From positions 62,001-126,000 of the forward strand of contig JABYQS010000108.1 of assembly GCA_022592435.1 (NCBI GenBank): DNA of 64,000 bases. The letters run 5' to 3'. Positions 1 to 12,188 of the stretch are shown in pieces (the first letter of the stretch is position 1; every line of letters begins with the position of its first letter). The notes beneath the pieces are model-generated. The model was given only the letters and a program-made list of their open reading frames with translations, was not told the DNA's origin and searched no databases. The position numbers and the translations under genes are program-made. The stretch is from Cerioporus squamosus (taxonomy: Eukaryota > Basidiomycota > Agaricomycetes > Polyporales > Polyporaceae).

Positions 1-1408
1 GGGAATAACTTACATGGCAAGTTCGAGCCCGTTCGTTTTCCCATGGCGCCATACCGTGGCCACGGCAAACATCACCACGCCGATGCATGTATCTGCGCAG
101 GTCCGCAGGATTCGATGCCTCTCCGCAGGCCGAGACCGTTGAGCTCGAGGTGTGTCGTATGCAGATTGGCCTCCTTCGCTGTGATTGCCGGCTGACAGGT
201 GCAGTGAGGCATCCTGCGCACGTTCTCACCTTAGGTACACCGCCAGCACTTGCCTAGTGCGCAATGACGCACAGAGCGGCGGGAGTGCGGCCATCGGTTG
301 CACGACAACGCTTGATGGGCACAACAGCAATCCCGCCGGCACTCGACTCGTCAGTACTCAGTCCATGTATGACCTGTCTTTCACTCACGATGGAGGCACA
401 CCGTGCACATGCCCGGTGGCGGTTGATGTTGCTGCCTTGGCGTGTCTGCATTTCTGCCAAAAGCCATTCGAGGGGCAGCGGTAGCAGAATTTCCTGCGGA
501 AGTAAAGACCTGTGTAAGGGATGATAGGCCGTTCAGGACCGCGAACCCGAGCTCAGTCCCCCGTGCAACGGTCCCGCCCGAGGACGCACCTGAACCTCAT
601 GAACCTCATGTTCTCCTCGGACCATGTGTGTCGGCCACCTCTGTCAGATAGTGTTTGCACCGCGTCGATGGGCCGATTTTGGCCACCTGAGCAGGTCCCC
701 GTGCTTCGTGGGCCAATACAGGGCCCTGTGCCGGCATGGATTGCTTCTCCCAAGAGCTTCGAGCGGATGTCTCCGCCGAGCCGTCCCGCTCTTCTCGCCG
801 CTATAGGTCCACCACAACGAAGCTTGAGTGACTGCCGACTCGCCCGTCCGGTAGAGATACTGGGACAATATTGGCTGCTTCCTTGTCGTGACGCGTTGCT
901 ATACGGACACATGAGCAGTAACGGGGGGCGTTCAGCGGGCGCGTCGAAGAGGCATCTCGACGCTGATCATCCCCATTCGGCGCCATTTTGCGGCGTAGTT
1001 CGAAACGCCTGGGCAAATGCGGATGACAAAGGAGACAGGTGAATTGACGCCACCGAGAGTCAAGCCGCGATGTGACGCCGCTGAAGATAGGACAGAAGCA
1101 AAGGTTGAATCGTAACCTTCTCAGTGTGTGCGTTGGTTCTAGACACGGATTGCGGCCCAGGAGAAGCTAGCCCACCATCACAATAATAGCGGGTGGATCA
1201 TCCTACCAACCTATGACAACGATCTACAACAATCAACGTGATTCAGAGAGAATGGCCGACCAACGATGTGCAAAGGGCAGCTCACCATCGCGCTTTGTGT
1301 CGAGCGAATGCGGGTGGCGGTAAGGCCATAGTTCGCCAAATTAGGCATTGTCGCCTAGGCTCGCCACAAAGCGACAAGGCCCACCACCACCTTGCACCAC
1401 CAGACATG
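1..1408. other. No gene recognised
   Basis: Several overlapping open frames exist on both strands, the longest about 170 codons at 521-1042. Their translations are rich in Arg, Ser and Pro, show no known motif, and overlap equally long frames on the opposite strand, as expected by chance in GC-rich DNA. I see no gene I can support here. Confidence 0.5.
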
Positions 1409-1942
1409 AACACCGACCAGATGTCCACTCAACCTACACCTGTAGCCACCGTACTTCCGCCCCGGACGTCGACGCCCCAGGATATGCCAGCCTCGCCGTT
1501 CAGCGCCCAGAGCAAGCGCAAGACGCACGCTCAAGACGAGAACGCCGTGGCCTCGCGTATCCCGGTCAAGTCGTCAACGTCGGCCCTAACCGTCTCCACA
1601 TTCAACGCGCCTCGGCCACCGCCCAGCCCAAGAAAGAAGCCTTCGGTGAGGTTCTTCGCAGCTGACAAGTCGTCTATCCCATTCCCGAAGAGTTCGCTCC
1701 CGGCGCCTGCGGTGGTTACGCCCCTCCTGGTCGACGCCCTCGGTCGAGTCAACGCCATATCGGAAGAATCCCCGAGGGTCGGGAAAAGACCTCGGCAGAG
1801 TGCCGCGACCAAGTCGAAGCCCAAAGACTCGAAGCAGGTGAAACAGAAGACACCCAGTGCGGCGGGTCCATCGCTATGGAAGACCCTGGTATCCAGTGGC
1901 AAGGGGGTGATCGCGGAGACGATGGACCGAGACCGTGAGTGA
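1409..1942 (+). CDS. Low-complexity hypothetical protein
   Basis: An open frame reads on from the methionine at 1409 (peptide start MNTDQMSTQ); the frame is open from 1238, but the upstream part looks non-coding. The protein is about 177 aa, rich in Pro, Ser, Thr and Lys, with basic patches (for example SPRKKPSVRFF near residue 70 and KSKPKDSKQVKQK near 145) and no hydrophobic segment, so it is probably disordered. A GTGAGT donor lies at the very end of the frame, so a further exon is possible. It is just upstream of the transaldolase-like gene and might be that gene's 5' part or a separate gene. No family is recognised. Confidence 0.3.
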   Translation, partial: NTDQMSTQPTPVATVLPPRTSTPQDMPASPFSAQSKRKTHAQDENAVASRIPVKSSTSALTVSTFNAPRPPPSPRKKPSVRFFAADKSSIPFPKSSLPAPAVVTPLLVDALGRVNAISEESPRVGKRPRQSAATKSKPKDSKQVKQKTPSAAGPSLWKTLVSSGKGVIAETMDRDRE

Positions 1943-2052
1943 CCGACATCTTCCGCCGTGCGTTATCATTGCCAGGAAGGTGACTGACGAGTCGGCGGCC
2001 GTGGTCGGTCTGCGCAGTGCTCACAAGCCCAGCCACGCCGTACTGCGCAACG

Positions 2053-3510
2053 ATGGTAACACCGCAGATGCTGCGCGAAGGCCTGAAGACGGAGGAAGCA
2101 TCCTACCATGCGCAGGTCGCCGTGAAGACTGCCATTGAGAAGAGGTGAATTCCGAATTCAATTGTGGGGCTTACTACAGACCCGGTCGCACTATCGCAAT
2201 GCTGAGCGAGGGTGTTCTTTCTTGCAGACCACACGAGGAGTGGGATATCGAAACCATTCTGCCTGAGGCAATGGAGCACTACGTGAGTTACCGACCACTG
2301 CGGATAGAACTATGTGCTTACTACAGTTCAGCTTGTCGCGCTGGGCGTTGAGCTAATGGAGGATGTGGCTGGGCCGCACTTCACCTTCGTGGACCCTAGG
2401 AACCACGACGATGCCCGAGCGATGGTGAGACAGGCCCTGCGCCTGATGAGGCTCTTTGCGAAGCACGGATACAGAAGGGATCGCATTATCATCTCGGTGA
2501 ACTCCAGCCGTTACGTTCCGCCGATCATACCTTGCCCTAACATGGTTGGCCAGATACCGGCTACAGAGGCAGGCGTCGAAGCAGCGAAGAAGCTCGAGCG
2601 GGCCTACTTTGTTCGCACCAACCTCCTGTATGTATCGGGCCTAACACATGCGGCCATCGGCGCTGAGGCAGGGGCAAGCTTCGTCATGTACTCCTACGCA
2701 GCCGTGAGCACCAGTTTTGATAGCCAGAGAGACACTCCGTACTAACACTCGTACGGTAGATCTCCCACGGGATTGCGCAGAGGACGACTGCCAATCCATT
2801 TGCCCGGGTCGTTGAGGCGCTGATCCCGTCGACCAAGCGTCTCGCCGATGAAGCGGTCGAATCCACGGCGGAGTACTTCAGGGCGCGAAAGATCGAGACC
2901 ACCGTTCTCCTGTCAGGCATACAGAGCGTGAGTTCAACTTCCTTTAGCCGTGCCCTTCTTTCCTGCCGAGACACAAAAACAATGTCTCACCGGTTGCTCC
3001 CCTCGCCCACAGCTGAGCGACGCTCAGCGTCTGAAGAACTTCGATAGCGTCGTGCTCGACACAACCCAATCGCGTCAGGCTAAGGTCCCTGTGACACTGG
3101 TGCCGCCGGCACGCACCAGTGCGCCCATTGAGGGATCTCCGGGGAAGACGCGGGCGCGCGAGGCGCAGTCTGCGGCTTCCCTCCTTGCCTCCGGGGCTTT
3201 CCTATCGGCAATGCCCGCCGAGGCGCGCGAGATAGCCCGCGGCACGCTGGCCCAAGGGCTGAAGGAGTCCATGGAGTACATGCACAAGACCTGCATTCAT
3301 ATGCTTGAGCATCTCCAGGCCGAGGCTCAACTCGCTCACATCGACGACGGAGCGCTGGAAGAGTGCTACGAGGCGGACGTAAATGAGCACTTCAGAATCT
3401 CCATACTCCAAGGGGCTGGCGTACCATGCGAACAACGCCTACCAGTCAGAGCTGGTGATGTGGGCTTCCGGATGTTGTGTTCCATATGGGACAGGCCGGA
3501 GGCTCTCTAG
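2053..3510 (+). CDS. Transaldolase-like protein, catalytic lysine apparently replaced
   Basis: The translation across several exons resembles fungal transaldolase-family proteins. Segments in order are REGLKTEEASYHAQV (2053-2138), a short exon ending EAMEHY, VALGVELMEDVAG...DPRNHDDARAMV, then RDRIIIS joined across an intron at about 2500-2562 to IPATEAGVEAAKKLE, TNLLYVSGLTHAAIGAEAGAS, ISHGIAQRTTANPFARVVEAL and a C-terminal part ending at 3510. In class I transaldolases the Schiff-base lysine sits four residues before the Thr of the (K)-[IL]-x-[SA]-T motif (as in IKLAST of bacterial TalB); here that position reads Ser (IIS-IPAT). The TNL and EAG elements of the following strands are kept. It may therefore be a non-catalytic paralogue. 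The start is uncertain because further 5' exons may exist, and the last roughly 40 codons may include an unspliced intron. Confidence 0.6.
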
Positions 3511-5200
3511 TCCGGGAGGCGTGCAAATAGCGCAAATAGCGATAGCGAGGATAGACCGGACTAGATCCAACAGGGTCGGTATTCTCGGGGAGCACAACAG
3601 CGCCGACCATAATTGATTGTGATAGAGACAAGGTCTTGGGGAACAGAACACGAAGAAGCCAATGGACGTCTATCAGGATTCAGGAGCGCAAGAGGGCAGG
3701 CGGTGGCGAGCATTGAAGGGCGGGGTTCCGCGTATCAAGCCACAGCTATTCAGTGGTATTCGCGATGGGAGCACCAGACTGACCAGTGGGAGGCGAGGCG
3801 GGTGTGGAGCTTGACCATGGTTGGAACCTTCCTGTACAGCATACTTACTTGCTGTCTGTCTTCGTCCAATGCCAGCGCCAGAGAGCTTGAGCATATCGGT
3901 CCACCAAGGCGCGAGAAGACCGGATGAAATATACCAGCACAACTCACCGAGGGAGATAAATCGACTTTGAGCCAACGTGCTGACCACGCTGTCCGGGAAG
4001 CGGGACGGATACGACGCTTCCCACCGAACCCTTGGGGTCGAGCAGGAGACAGGTGTTCCCAAGCAGTCGTCATCCGGTGTTCGTGGTCACATTCTCGCCG
4101 TGCTCCCCGTCGATGACGGTGGCAAACGAGGGTCCTCCGAGGGTAGAACGGAGCGCCGGACCTCGACATGGAGAATTGGGCAAAAGGGGTGGACGTGAGT
4201 ATAGAAACTACGCCTTGCGACAGGTCGCAGACCACGAGGCGAGACCGGTTGTCCTTGCCCGATGCGTACCCTCCGCCCCCAACTTTCGGATGCAAGGTTG
4301 GGATATCAGTTGCTAGACGAGTTCCGATGGATGTATGCGGGCGCACCAGAGATCTTCGTCACAAGCACTCAGCGTCCGCAACGTGCCGGCCGCACAACTA
4401 TGTTGATCAGAAGGACACCGAGTGCACCTCTGCGCAGGTGCACCCTGACATGGGAGTGCCGACCGGCTCAGCCTGAGGATGCCCCGCCTCGACTTTACTG
4501 TAGCTCCAGCTGGAAGCAGCATAAACTTGTGCAGGTCTCCATCGGATAGATACCCCATAGGAACGCAGGAAACATGATCTATGACAGAACCTAATGCATA
4601 TAGCCTCGCCTCGGTTCGGTCTGCGGGGCGAAGTGATGAGTAGCAGGTTACGCGGGCGATGCGAACGCTCACATTCAAGGTGGCTCAGCGCCATCGCGCT
4701 CGTGCTGCTCCGCCGATGTCTGCGGGATACGTTTCAGAAATGCGGGAGGTCGATCCGGACAGCGTTGGAAGAAGAGGCAGGACCGAGTCGAAGACGATGG
4801 GTGAACGAGGTCAAGTAGTTCCTGCGCTTGAGACAAGTCAAACTCGAGCGGGGTTTACGTACCTCGCATGAGCTCCGGGCACTCATGAAAACTGCGACCG
4901 GTCCCGCTCGGATGCACACCAGAGCGGGTCGACCGGGGACAGAAGTTAGAACATTGGTCGAGGTGCTGCTACTGCGAGCAAAGTCCACAGCTGCGTATTG
5001 CCGTCTCGGGGAGCATCGACCCGTGTCAGAGTCAATGCTACATAGGACTAAGAAAGCAAAGTGAGGGTCGCGAGTGAAGAGTACTTGGTGGAAGGCAGCG
5101 GAGGTCGGTGTGCGGGTGCCAGGCGCGGGCAGCGCGCGTCCAGTCTTCTGAGTCTTCTCCGCCACTAGCACGACCTCGGTCGTCCACATCTCAACTGACG
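3511..5200. other. Gene-free stretch
   Basis: Only short overlapping frames on both strands (up to about 200 codons, minus strand 3750-4346) without known motifs or convincing splice structure. The last part is presumably the promoter and leader of the GPI11 gene. Confidence 0.4.
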
Positions 5201-6321
5201 ATGCCTAAAGGCAAAGGCAAAGGCAAAGGTCCAGAAGTTGCACAAGCTGCCTCGCCAGCAACCGAAACTCCCGGGGCGACGTTCCCCTTCGCGCGGTACA
5301 CGTCCGTCGTCGGGGTGCATACCTCTCTTCTCGCGTTCGGCGCACTCATTCTCCCCGCGTCCTCACTATCCTTGAACATCTTCGCGCAATGGGACTTCTC
5401 AAGTTCAGACCGGAGACCACCTCGCGATATCATGCAGGCACTCACGGAGAATCCTGCGCGGACGGTCGCTTGGATGTGCGCGAGTGCGATTCTGCTGCAG
5501 GGATGGTGGGCGAGCTGGATCAAGAAATGGGCAAGTGAATCATCGCAAGGGTCGGGGAAGGCAGACAGCGCAGAAGAAGCCCAGAAGAAGCTGGAGAGGA
5601 AGGAGAGGAACACGGAGGATGTTACAGTGCGTACGCTCGTGTCTCGTCGCTGGCTAGTAACTCACAGAACATGCAGGCATATGCGCAGACAGCTGTCATG
5701 ACTATTGCGGGGTCCGTGGTGTTCTACGTCGTAACAGTACTATTTGGTGCACCTTTGTTGAGGCGAGTTATACATCTCTCTGCACTTGCGGACAGCCTGA
5801 CACCATGCAGTTATCCTCTACAGACCTACACAATGAGCCTACTCCTCTCCATCCTGACGGTGTTACCTCCCGCATACGTATTCGGACCACCGTCTTTCGG
5901 GTCTGACAGTCCCTCACTTGTGTCAAGACTGACATGGATTCGGCTCTTCGCAGAGCTCTCGTACGTGGTTTCGCCCTCTCCGTATCCATACACTAGCTCA
6001 CACCGCGCAGTCCGCGCACGCCCTATCGAACGCGCCCTCGTGTACCCGGCCATCGGCGCAGTAAATGGGGCATGGCTAGGGGCCATACCCATCGGCCTTG
6101 ACTGGGAACGCCCATGGCAGGTATGTCTGGCCTTTCCCGCCCGCCACTGCGCTCCGCTCACTTCCTGGCAGGCATGGCCTCTCACGCCCGCATTCGGCGC
6201 CGTCGGCGGGTATATCGCGGGGTCCCTCGTCGCCTTGGCAGTCAGCGCGACGCTCGAGCTCGCCCAGGCCGACATCGCGCATCAGACCGAGAAGACTACA
6301 GTGAAATCCAAGGGGTCATGA
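5201..6321 (+). CDS. GPI11: GPI11 / PIG-F, GPI-anchor biosynthesis membrane protein
   Basis: Four exons (5201-5626, 5677-5766, 5824-6120, 6172-6321) join in frame to a protein of about 320 aa. The N-terminus has a Lys-Gly run encoded by AAAGGC hexamers. About six hydrophobic segments follow, and the hallmark PIG-F region lies near residues 240-290: YPAIGAVNGAWLGAIPIGLD, then WERPWQ and the Gly-rich TPAFGAVGGYIAGS. PIG-F/Gpi11 partners with PIG-O and PIG-G homologues (Mcd4/Gpi13/Gpi7 group) in the ER when phosphoethanolamine is added to the mannoses of the GPI precursor. Introns are 50, 57 and 51 bp, typical of Agaricomycetes. An acidic, Lys-rich hydrophilic linker (around residues 115-140) separates the second and third membrane segments. 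The assignment rests on the conserved motif and topology. Confidence 0.88.
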
Positions 6322-6344
6322 TACTAATGCATGATCGTTACCAC

Positions 6345-6378
6345 TGCCGGTCTACTTCTACTTCTACTTCTACATTTC
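6345..6378 (+). repeat. Short TTCTAC-type hexamer microsatellite
   Basis: Four near-perfect tandem copies of a TACTTC hexamer followed by a slightly altered copy, 30-50 bp downstream of the GPI11 stop codon and probably in its 3' untranslated region. Confidence 0.6.
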
Positions 6379-6507
6379 TACAGGGTCCTCTAGGCATCGC
6401 GCACTCATTTAGAGCTTCTATAGCTCACTCCCGCTTGCTTTCCGAACCCGAATCATGTCTACTGCTGAAAGCCTAACTTCGCGTCGTCCGTGTGGGTGCG
6501 AGCACAC

Positions 6508-7649
6508 CTAGGAAAGCAGCACACGAAGGTCGCCGATCGAGTTCGTTACGTAGTCAGGGACCGTGGGCGACGCGTTGGACCCTGTGATCTCGCTCTCCTT
6601 CGTAATTCCTGAAGCCCACAGCGACAGCATGAGGTCCCTGGTCTCGGTCTCAGAGAAGCATCCGAAGGCACGCACCGGTGAGTACGAGCAGGGTCGCCAA
6701 TCCGCCCGCCTTCCCAAACTCTATGTCGGTATTCAGACGGTCGCCGACCATGATAGTCCTCTTTGGGTCGAACTCGTGCCTGCGAAAACAATGCAACCTC
6801 GTAAACGCGCTCCGCCTCGTTCTCTCGCACACATGGCGCACGTACTTCGCCTTGATACAGTCCAGCATCGTCCCCTTCGGCTTTCCAATCGCGACCGGAT
6901 CCTTCCCTAACGCAAACCTCAACGGCGCGCTGACCGACCCGGCACCTGGGAGCAGGCCCTCCGCGGTCGGGTAGGTGCTGTCCTCGTTCGTGACAAGGAA
7001 CGCGCAGCCCTCGTTCTGGAGGAGGTAGTTGAACGCCTTGGAGAGCTTCGTGTAGTTGATGGACGTGTCCAGTCCGCAGAGGACCGCGCCGACAGCTGGA
7101 TCTGGCGTCCACTTCTTGAGAGAGAAGCTGGCGAGCGTGTTGTCTTCTGGGTCCTGCGGGACAGGTGAATACGCGAGGTCTGGGGAGGCGATGGAGGAAG
7201 CGCTCACAGTACCACCGAGGTACGCAATGCCCTCGTCTCGGAGCTCCTCCTCCAGCCCGTCCATGCCAATCACATAGACCTTCTTGTCCTTCGGCATCTT
7301 CATGACGGACGAGATGTACACCGCAGCCGCATACGCGGACCCGTAGATCTCATCGACGTGCGCCTCGACGCCGAGCGAGTCGAACTTCTTCTTGTAGTTC
7401 TTCCTCGACTTTGTTGCGTTGTTGGTCACGAACATCACCGCCTTCTCTTGTGGCAAGCCATATGAGCGTTGGCCGAGCAAGAGAGTAGATGGACAACGCA
7501 CTGTGATGCCGCAGGAGCTGCAGGACCTCCGTTGCTCCGTCCACCAGGGTATCTCCCTGCCAGAGTACACCGTCGCAGTCGAACAGCCAGGTATCATACT
7601 TGTCCAGCAAGCTGATGTAGTCTTCGCGGGTGCTCAAGCGGGTAGCCAT
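6508..7649 (-). CDS. PHO13: PHO13-type HAD phosphatase (4-nitrophenyl / phosphoglycolate phosphatase)
   Basis: The minus-strand gene starts at 7649 with [23 protein letters not shown] motif I is [11 protein letters not shown] (nucleophile Asp near residue 24), motif II is VTNNATKSR and motif IV is [13 protein letters not shown]. Between them is the C2-type cap with the substrate-loop stretch [18 protein letters not shown] first intron of about 50 bp separates LLRHHS from [10 protein letters not shown] second interrupts [12 protein letters not shown] and a third follows LLVLTG; the last exon ends [13 protein letters not shown] at 6508. Total length of about 300 aa matches the family. Such enzymes are cytosolic Mg-dependent phosphatases that clear toxic glycolytic side products (2-phosphoglycolate, 4-phosphoerythronate). 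It is convergent with GPI11, with a gap of about 190 bp. Confidence 0.88.
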
Positions 7650-8098
7650 GGTGTGATGGTGGTGGTGGTACAGGACCTGAGTAGTAATGCCAGGCTACTG
7701 CCACAAGCGCATACATAACCAATCACCGCGACAGATGATCCTTCCTCATCGATGACTCACTCACTGCTGCCAAAGCCGCAGTTAGACATAGCAGTCGGGG
7801 CATTGTTCGCGGTACGAGGCGTTCCGAGTAGAGCAAGCGCAGATGAAGAGGCTCACATCCGGCAAGGCTTAAAGACGCGGCGGCCTGGCCGGGATGTGCG
7901 TCCAATACTGATATGTACACACGCACTCGCGATGTTACCGCATACCGACCTCCTCGGTCATCTTTTGTTTGCGACAATAAGCAGTACAATGCATGTGTGG
8001 AGCGAGTGATGATGGCATGGCGTCGTGTGCTCGAGGGTGGAGTGAAAGCCGGTCGTGAAAAGCAGGATACATAGCCGCACAGAATCCACACAAGATGT
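7650..8098. other. Intergenic spacer between PHO13 and RPL34
   Basis: Holds the promoter region of the minus-strand PHO13 gene and the 3' flank of the minus-strand eL34 gene. A 122-codon minus-strand frame at 7723-8091 has no recognisable motif and is probably chance. Confidence 0.5.
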
Positions 8099-8564
8099 CT
8101 ACTTGCGGCCCGCCTTCTCCTGCGACTTGATGACCTTCTTCACGATCTTCGCCTCCTCAACAAGGAATGCCCGGAGGATGCTGAGGGAAGCCATCTATGA
8201 GGATACGAAAAGACTGGCCGGAGTGAAGGGTACATACCGGGACTTTGTGCAGTCACCGCATCGTGAACCACCGTAAGCCCTGCGGACAGTCTTCTTCGTC
8301 TTGGAGATCGTGGCGTATTGGCGGGGACGGAGGGCAGGGACCTAAAGCATGGCATGCGGTCATCAGCACCCTACTTGGAGCGCAGACTTAGACAGTGGAA
8401 CGTACACCAGGCAACGCAATACCGCAGTCTCCGCACTTGGGCGCGGAAGCAAGCTTTTTGAGGTGGTGGTAGACAAGCTTGCCACCAGGCGTCTTGACCA
8501 CCCGACGGCGGTTGGACGTGGTGTTGTAGGGGGTGCGCTTGCGGAGAGTGACGCGTTGGGCCAT
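8099..8564 (-). CDS. RPL34: 60S ribosomal protein eL34
   Basis: Three exons on the minus strand (8564-8406, 8341-8238, 8180-8099) join in frame to 114 aa. Exon 1 encodes MAQRVTLRKRTPYNTTSNRRR, exon 2 VPALRPRQYATISKTKK followed by RAYGGSRCGDCTKSR, and exon 3 ILRAFLVEEAKIVKKVIKSQ ending AGRK. These are the conserved parts of eL34, including the paired cysteines CGDCG and CGDC. The protein is a structural component of the large cytosolic ribosomal subunit. The start is fixed by the universal MAQR-type N-terminus. The two intron positions split the protein after LPG and inside the KSR codon. Length fits the family (about 115-120 aa). Confidence 0.95.
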
Positions 8565-10329
8565 TGGTGGACTGTGGGGACGTACGTTCAGTATTCGCAT
8601 AGCAGATACCGGCTCCTCTGTGCGACCCTCAAGCCCTCATCACCACCTCCGTTCCCCCATAGACAACCGACACCGTCGTTCCTCCACCTCTCCCATCCAA
8701 GCTTGTTTCAAACTGCTTCCTATCCAATGGGGCCGCACAGAACGCCAGACGACGGGGAAAACTCACACTTGAGGGTTTCAGGCGGAGGCTGCCTGTGCGC
8801 ACCGGTCAATATTTGTCCAAGAAACGTACGGGTAGCATAACGACATACCTTGATCTTGAGCTTGCTGTGGCCGTCACTGTCGAGTATATTCCTGTAACCG
8901 GTAGTGCGGGTGGCTGGGAGGTACTATACAGTACACGGAGTTTGCCGCCGGGCGTTTCGTCTTCCTATTCAGGCAACCATATTGACCGCCAGCTAGCTGT
9001 GCATCCAACGCTCATCCTCACGTTGCTCATTAATTACCCTCTATCCACCGTATGTCCTGTGGATATGAGACTCTGACGTTCAATATCGGGGACTCTAATG
9101 GCTTGAAGCTCGACGACTCTCGCTCCGGTGTGCTATCTATCTGTCAGCAGACATGACTACTAGTCTCTTCAGTACCCCGATGTCCGCCGCGCCTCACTCC
9201 GGACGTGGGCCCATACCTGCACGACGAGTCAATCTAGACGTCTGTCATGATATGTCCTGGGTCCTGTAACGTATCCGCCAGTGCTCCCCGGGCTCGAGGT
9301 CGTCATCCATCAGTCTGGAAGAGACTCTAACCTGCATGGTGTTCATACGACATGCGGCTTCCTGTGCAGCGCGCAGAAGCAACCATGCACACGTTCATGA
9401 CGAAGTCTGCCTGAGTAAATCTATTCGACTTTGTCCAGATTGACACTGACATGGCAGCCAGGATGCAATCGGGGCCCCGTCTGCCTGGCCCTGCCTCTTC
9501 CGCGAAGCACCGTCGGCATCCTCCTGCAATTCGGAATACTGCTACATATGTCTGACGCGTGACGTGCCGCGACATATAGTCTGTCCGGCCTGGCCCGTGT
9601 CGTAACAATTATTAGCATGTGCAAGGCTGCGCACGTACCACGCCTCGGAACCGCATCTACGGTCGCTATCCTTCGCTATCTTTAACTTAGTACTAGCAGG
9701 GCTCGGGCTTGCCGCAACGCCACATTGCTCCGGCAGCCTCCATGTCTCCCGACGTCTCCCGCAGTGTTGATTCTAGCCGGAGGCCACCAGCACCTCGCGG
9801 CCCCCCAATACACTTCCCGCGTTCCCTGGTTCCTTCTGCCTCCCACATAGGACGTAGCTTGTGAACAATGGATGCTATACTTACCTCAATGACGCGTGGC
9901 ACGCTTCGAGTGCTTCTCGGTCTGCGTGAGTGCCGGCGAAAACATATCTCGATGTCGCTCCACTCGTCCCATCTCCGCCTAAGTTTGGGCCCGCCAACCC
10001 GTATGGGCATACCTGCAGTGGTGGGAGTGAGTACGCCAGCCCCCTTATAGTGGTGCCGAACCGATGCCGAAGTCTTCGTGAAGTTAGCCACATCGAGACT
10101 ACACCTGTCGCTGAGTTCTCTCGGGGATACTGAATTTAGCGGCGCTCACTAGTTCCCCGATCATTCAGAAGCTATCAGGCCTGCCGGACGAGAAGTCGAC
10201 ACGACAGGAGACAGGATGGAGGTTCCAGGCACCGCGCGCTGAGATATCCCCAGCAATACCCACTGAACATTCGGAATAGCAGAAAGTCGTACACATGCAA
10301 CGAAAAAACATCCGCGTGGCGTTCGCCGT
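8565..10329. other. Gene-free stretch
   Basis: Contains the promoter and possible 5' untranslated exon of RPL34 (about the first 300 bp) and the 3' flank of NOP53. The rest (about 9000-10300) has only frames under 135 codons on both strands, with no recognised motif. Confidence 0.45.
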
Positions 10330-12048
10330 TCAGTACTCCCGGTCGAACCGTTTGTACGAATGCTTTTCGTATTCTTTTGTTTTGCGCCTTGTCCTCACAC
10401 TGTCACGCAAAGGATGTCAGTGAAAGCCGACAGATACGAGGAACACCGTGATATACGCACAGAACCGGAGCACGCGGCTCGATGAGCGCACGCTGCTGCA
10501 TGCTGATGAACCTGTCTTTGAACAAGTTGCCCTCGGGCTATATGACCGTCCCGCGTAAGTATGACCCCGTGGTAAGGAACATGGCGACGTACCTTGAGCC
10601 CGCGTAAACTCTCGCTCAGCTCCTCGCCGAGCTGTACGTCGATCTGACCCTCGGGGACCTTGTGTTTCCCGATCTTCTCCCCTGCCAATCCCTTCTTGAG
10701 CTTCTCCTGCAAAGCAAGTTGTTGTTGCTCCCTGAGCCGCTCGCGCGCCGCAAGGTTGCGCGAGATGGCTTTTCGGAGTGCCTTTGCCGAGTCGACGGAG
10801 GCAAGCATGCGTTTCCGCGCCGCCTTCTCCGCCAATGCACGTCTCTGCATGAATCGCGATGATTGATCAGTGCGCATACCGTCCGGCGGGGATGGGGAGA
10901 CGCACCTCCGCGCGTAGTCGCTCCGCCTTCTTCCTCTGCTGCTTCGTCTTCCTCGCAGGCATCTTCTTTGGAGGTAGCGGCTCGACGCTTGCGTCTTCCT
11001 CTTCCGCCTCAGCCTCGATAGGCTCGTCAACCTTCATGCCCGGAGCGGTGCCTACTGCAGAAGCGGCTGCAGCTTCAGCGGCAGCGATCGCCCTTGCCTT
11101 CTCTATCTTCGCCTTCGTAGCCTCAAGTTCATCCACACCTTTGAGCTTCTGCTCCTCGACCTCGTGTGCCGCCCGCAAAAGCTCCAGATGGGACATGACT
11201 GGCGGGTTGTACGAGGTACCTTCATGTGGTGACGGTACCGCAGCCAGAGCGATCATGGATCGGGGATGTTGCGACTGAGGAGCCTGCACATTTGCATCAC
11301 TTGCATGAGCGGGGTGCGACCTGCAAACAGCGAAGATCCAACAACGCACCTTCACAGGGACCTTTTCCGGCACCTCCTCTGACCAGACATCGTACTTCCC
11401 CGCCTGCTTCGCAGCCTCGCTGAGCTCGAGCATCGCGCTCCCCTCTCCGACCTGGTTTGGGTCCACATAGGCGTTGAACGGCCCTTGCCGCAGCCGCTTG
11501 CCCATCCTCAGCAGACGGGTCTTCTCATCGTGGGTGACTACCTTGCGCTTCGTGCCCGCCTTTGCTGCGTTTTCTGTCGCGCGCGAGAAGACCGCGGGAA
11601 CGGCGGAACGTTGCGAGAGGATTTTCGTCGACGTGAGGACGCGCTCGGAAAACTTTGGTAGGGTCTTGCGGACTACACAACCAAGGGAGGCGTGAGTCTG
11701 ACTGACATAACCTTCGTTCGCAATCGCGAGGGAAGAGAAGGTGTCTGGACGGGACTGTAGGACGGAAACACACCTGCATCGTCTCCGGTAACATCGACCT
11801 GGAACAGCTCCTCATCCGTCTTCTTCTGCAGTGTGGTCCTGCACGATCCATGCGCTGCTGTGAACACCAGCACAGAAACAAGGTGAAGAGCAAACGCACC
11901 CTATTGTACGCTCCTCCGCGCGCAGTTCTTCCAAGCCCCCCTCCACCTCGTCCAGGTCGACATTTTTCCTCCAGGCGCGCTTGCCCTTGCGACTGCTCTG
12001 GTTGCGCTGCGCGGGCGCGCCCAAAGACGACGATGCAGCTTTCTTCAT
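10330..12048 (-). CDS. NOP53: NOP53-like ribosome biogenesis factor
   Basis: This multi-exon minus-strand gene reads, in order: SSRKGKRAWRKNVDLDEVE near the N-terminus; LQKKTDEELFQVDVTGD; KTLPKFSERVLTSTKIL; GPFNAYVDPNQ; KYDVWSEEVP; PSPHEGTSYNPPVMSHLELL; a Glu/Ala-rich coiled-coil-like stretch with ARKTKQQRKKAERLR; a long basic helix RNLAARERLREQQQLALQEK; and the C-terminal hallmark YEKHSYKRFDREY before the stop at 10330. These match Nop53/GLTSCR2 (PICT-1), a nucleolar factor for late 60S maturation that recruits the Mtr4-exosome to pre-ribosomes. The start at 12048 (MKKAASSS) was chosen because the conserved RKGKRAWRKN block follows closely; an in-frame upstream ATG lies at 12108. At least five introns. 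It is a ribosome-related neighbour of RPL34. Confidence 0.85.
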
Positions 12049-12180
12049 AGAAGTTGACGAGGAGCCAGAGCAGGGGAGATGTTCTTCGAGTTGAGGTATG
12101 AGATGCAAGCACGAGTAGAGTACAAGAGACCAGCTGCAATGAGTTTACCGGAGTTACTTACTTACCGCTCACGTTACGGC

Positions 12181-12188
12181 TTATATAA
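12181..12188 (-). promoter_or_regulatory. TATA-like box upstream of NOP53
   Basis: A palindromic TTATATAA about 130 bp upstream of the chosen NOP53 start, in the expected orientation for transcription leftward. Function inferred from position only. Confidence 0.35.

Noticed and set aside
521..1042. 173-codon plus-strand open frame
   Set aside because: Opposed by a 119-codon frame on the other strand, no motif, no splice or promoter support.
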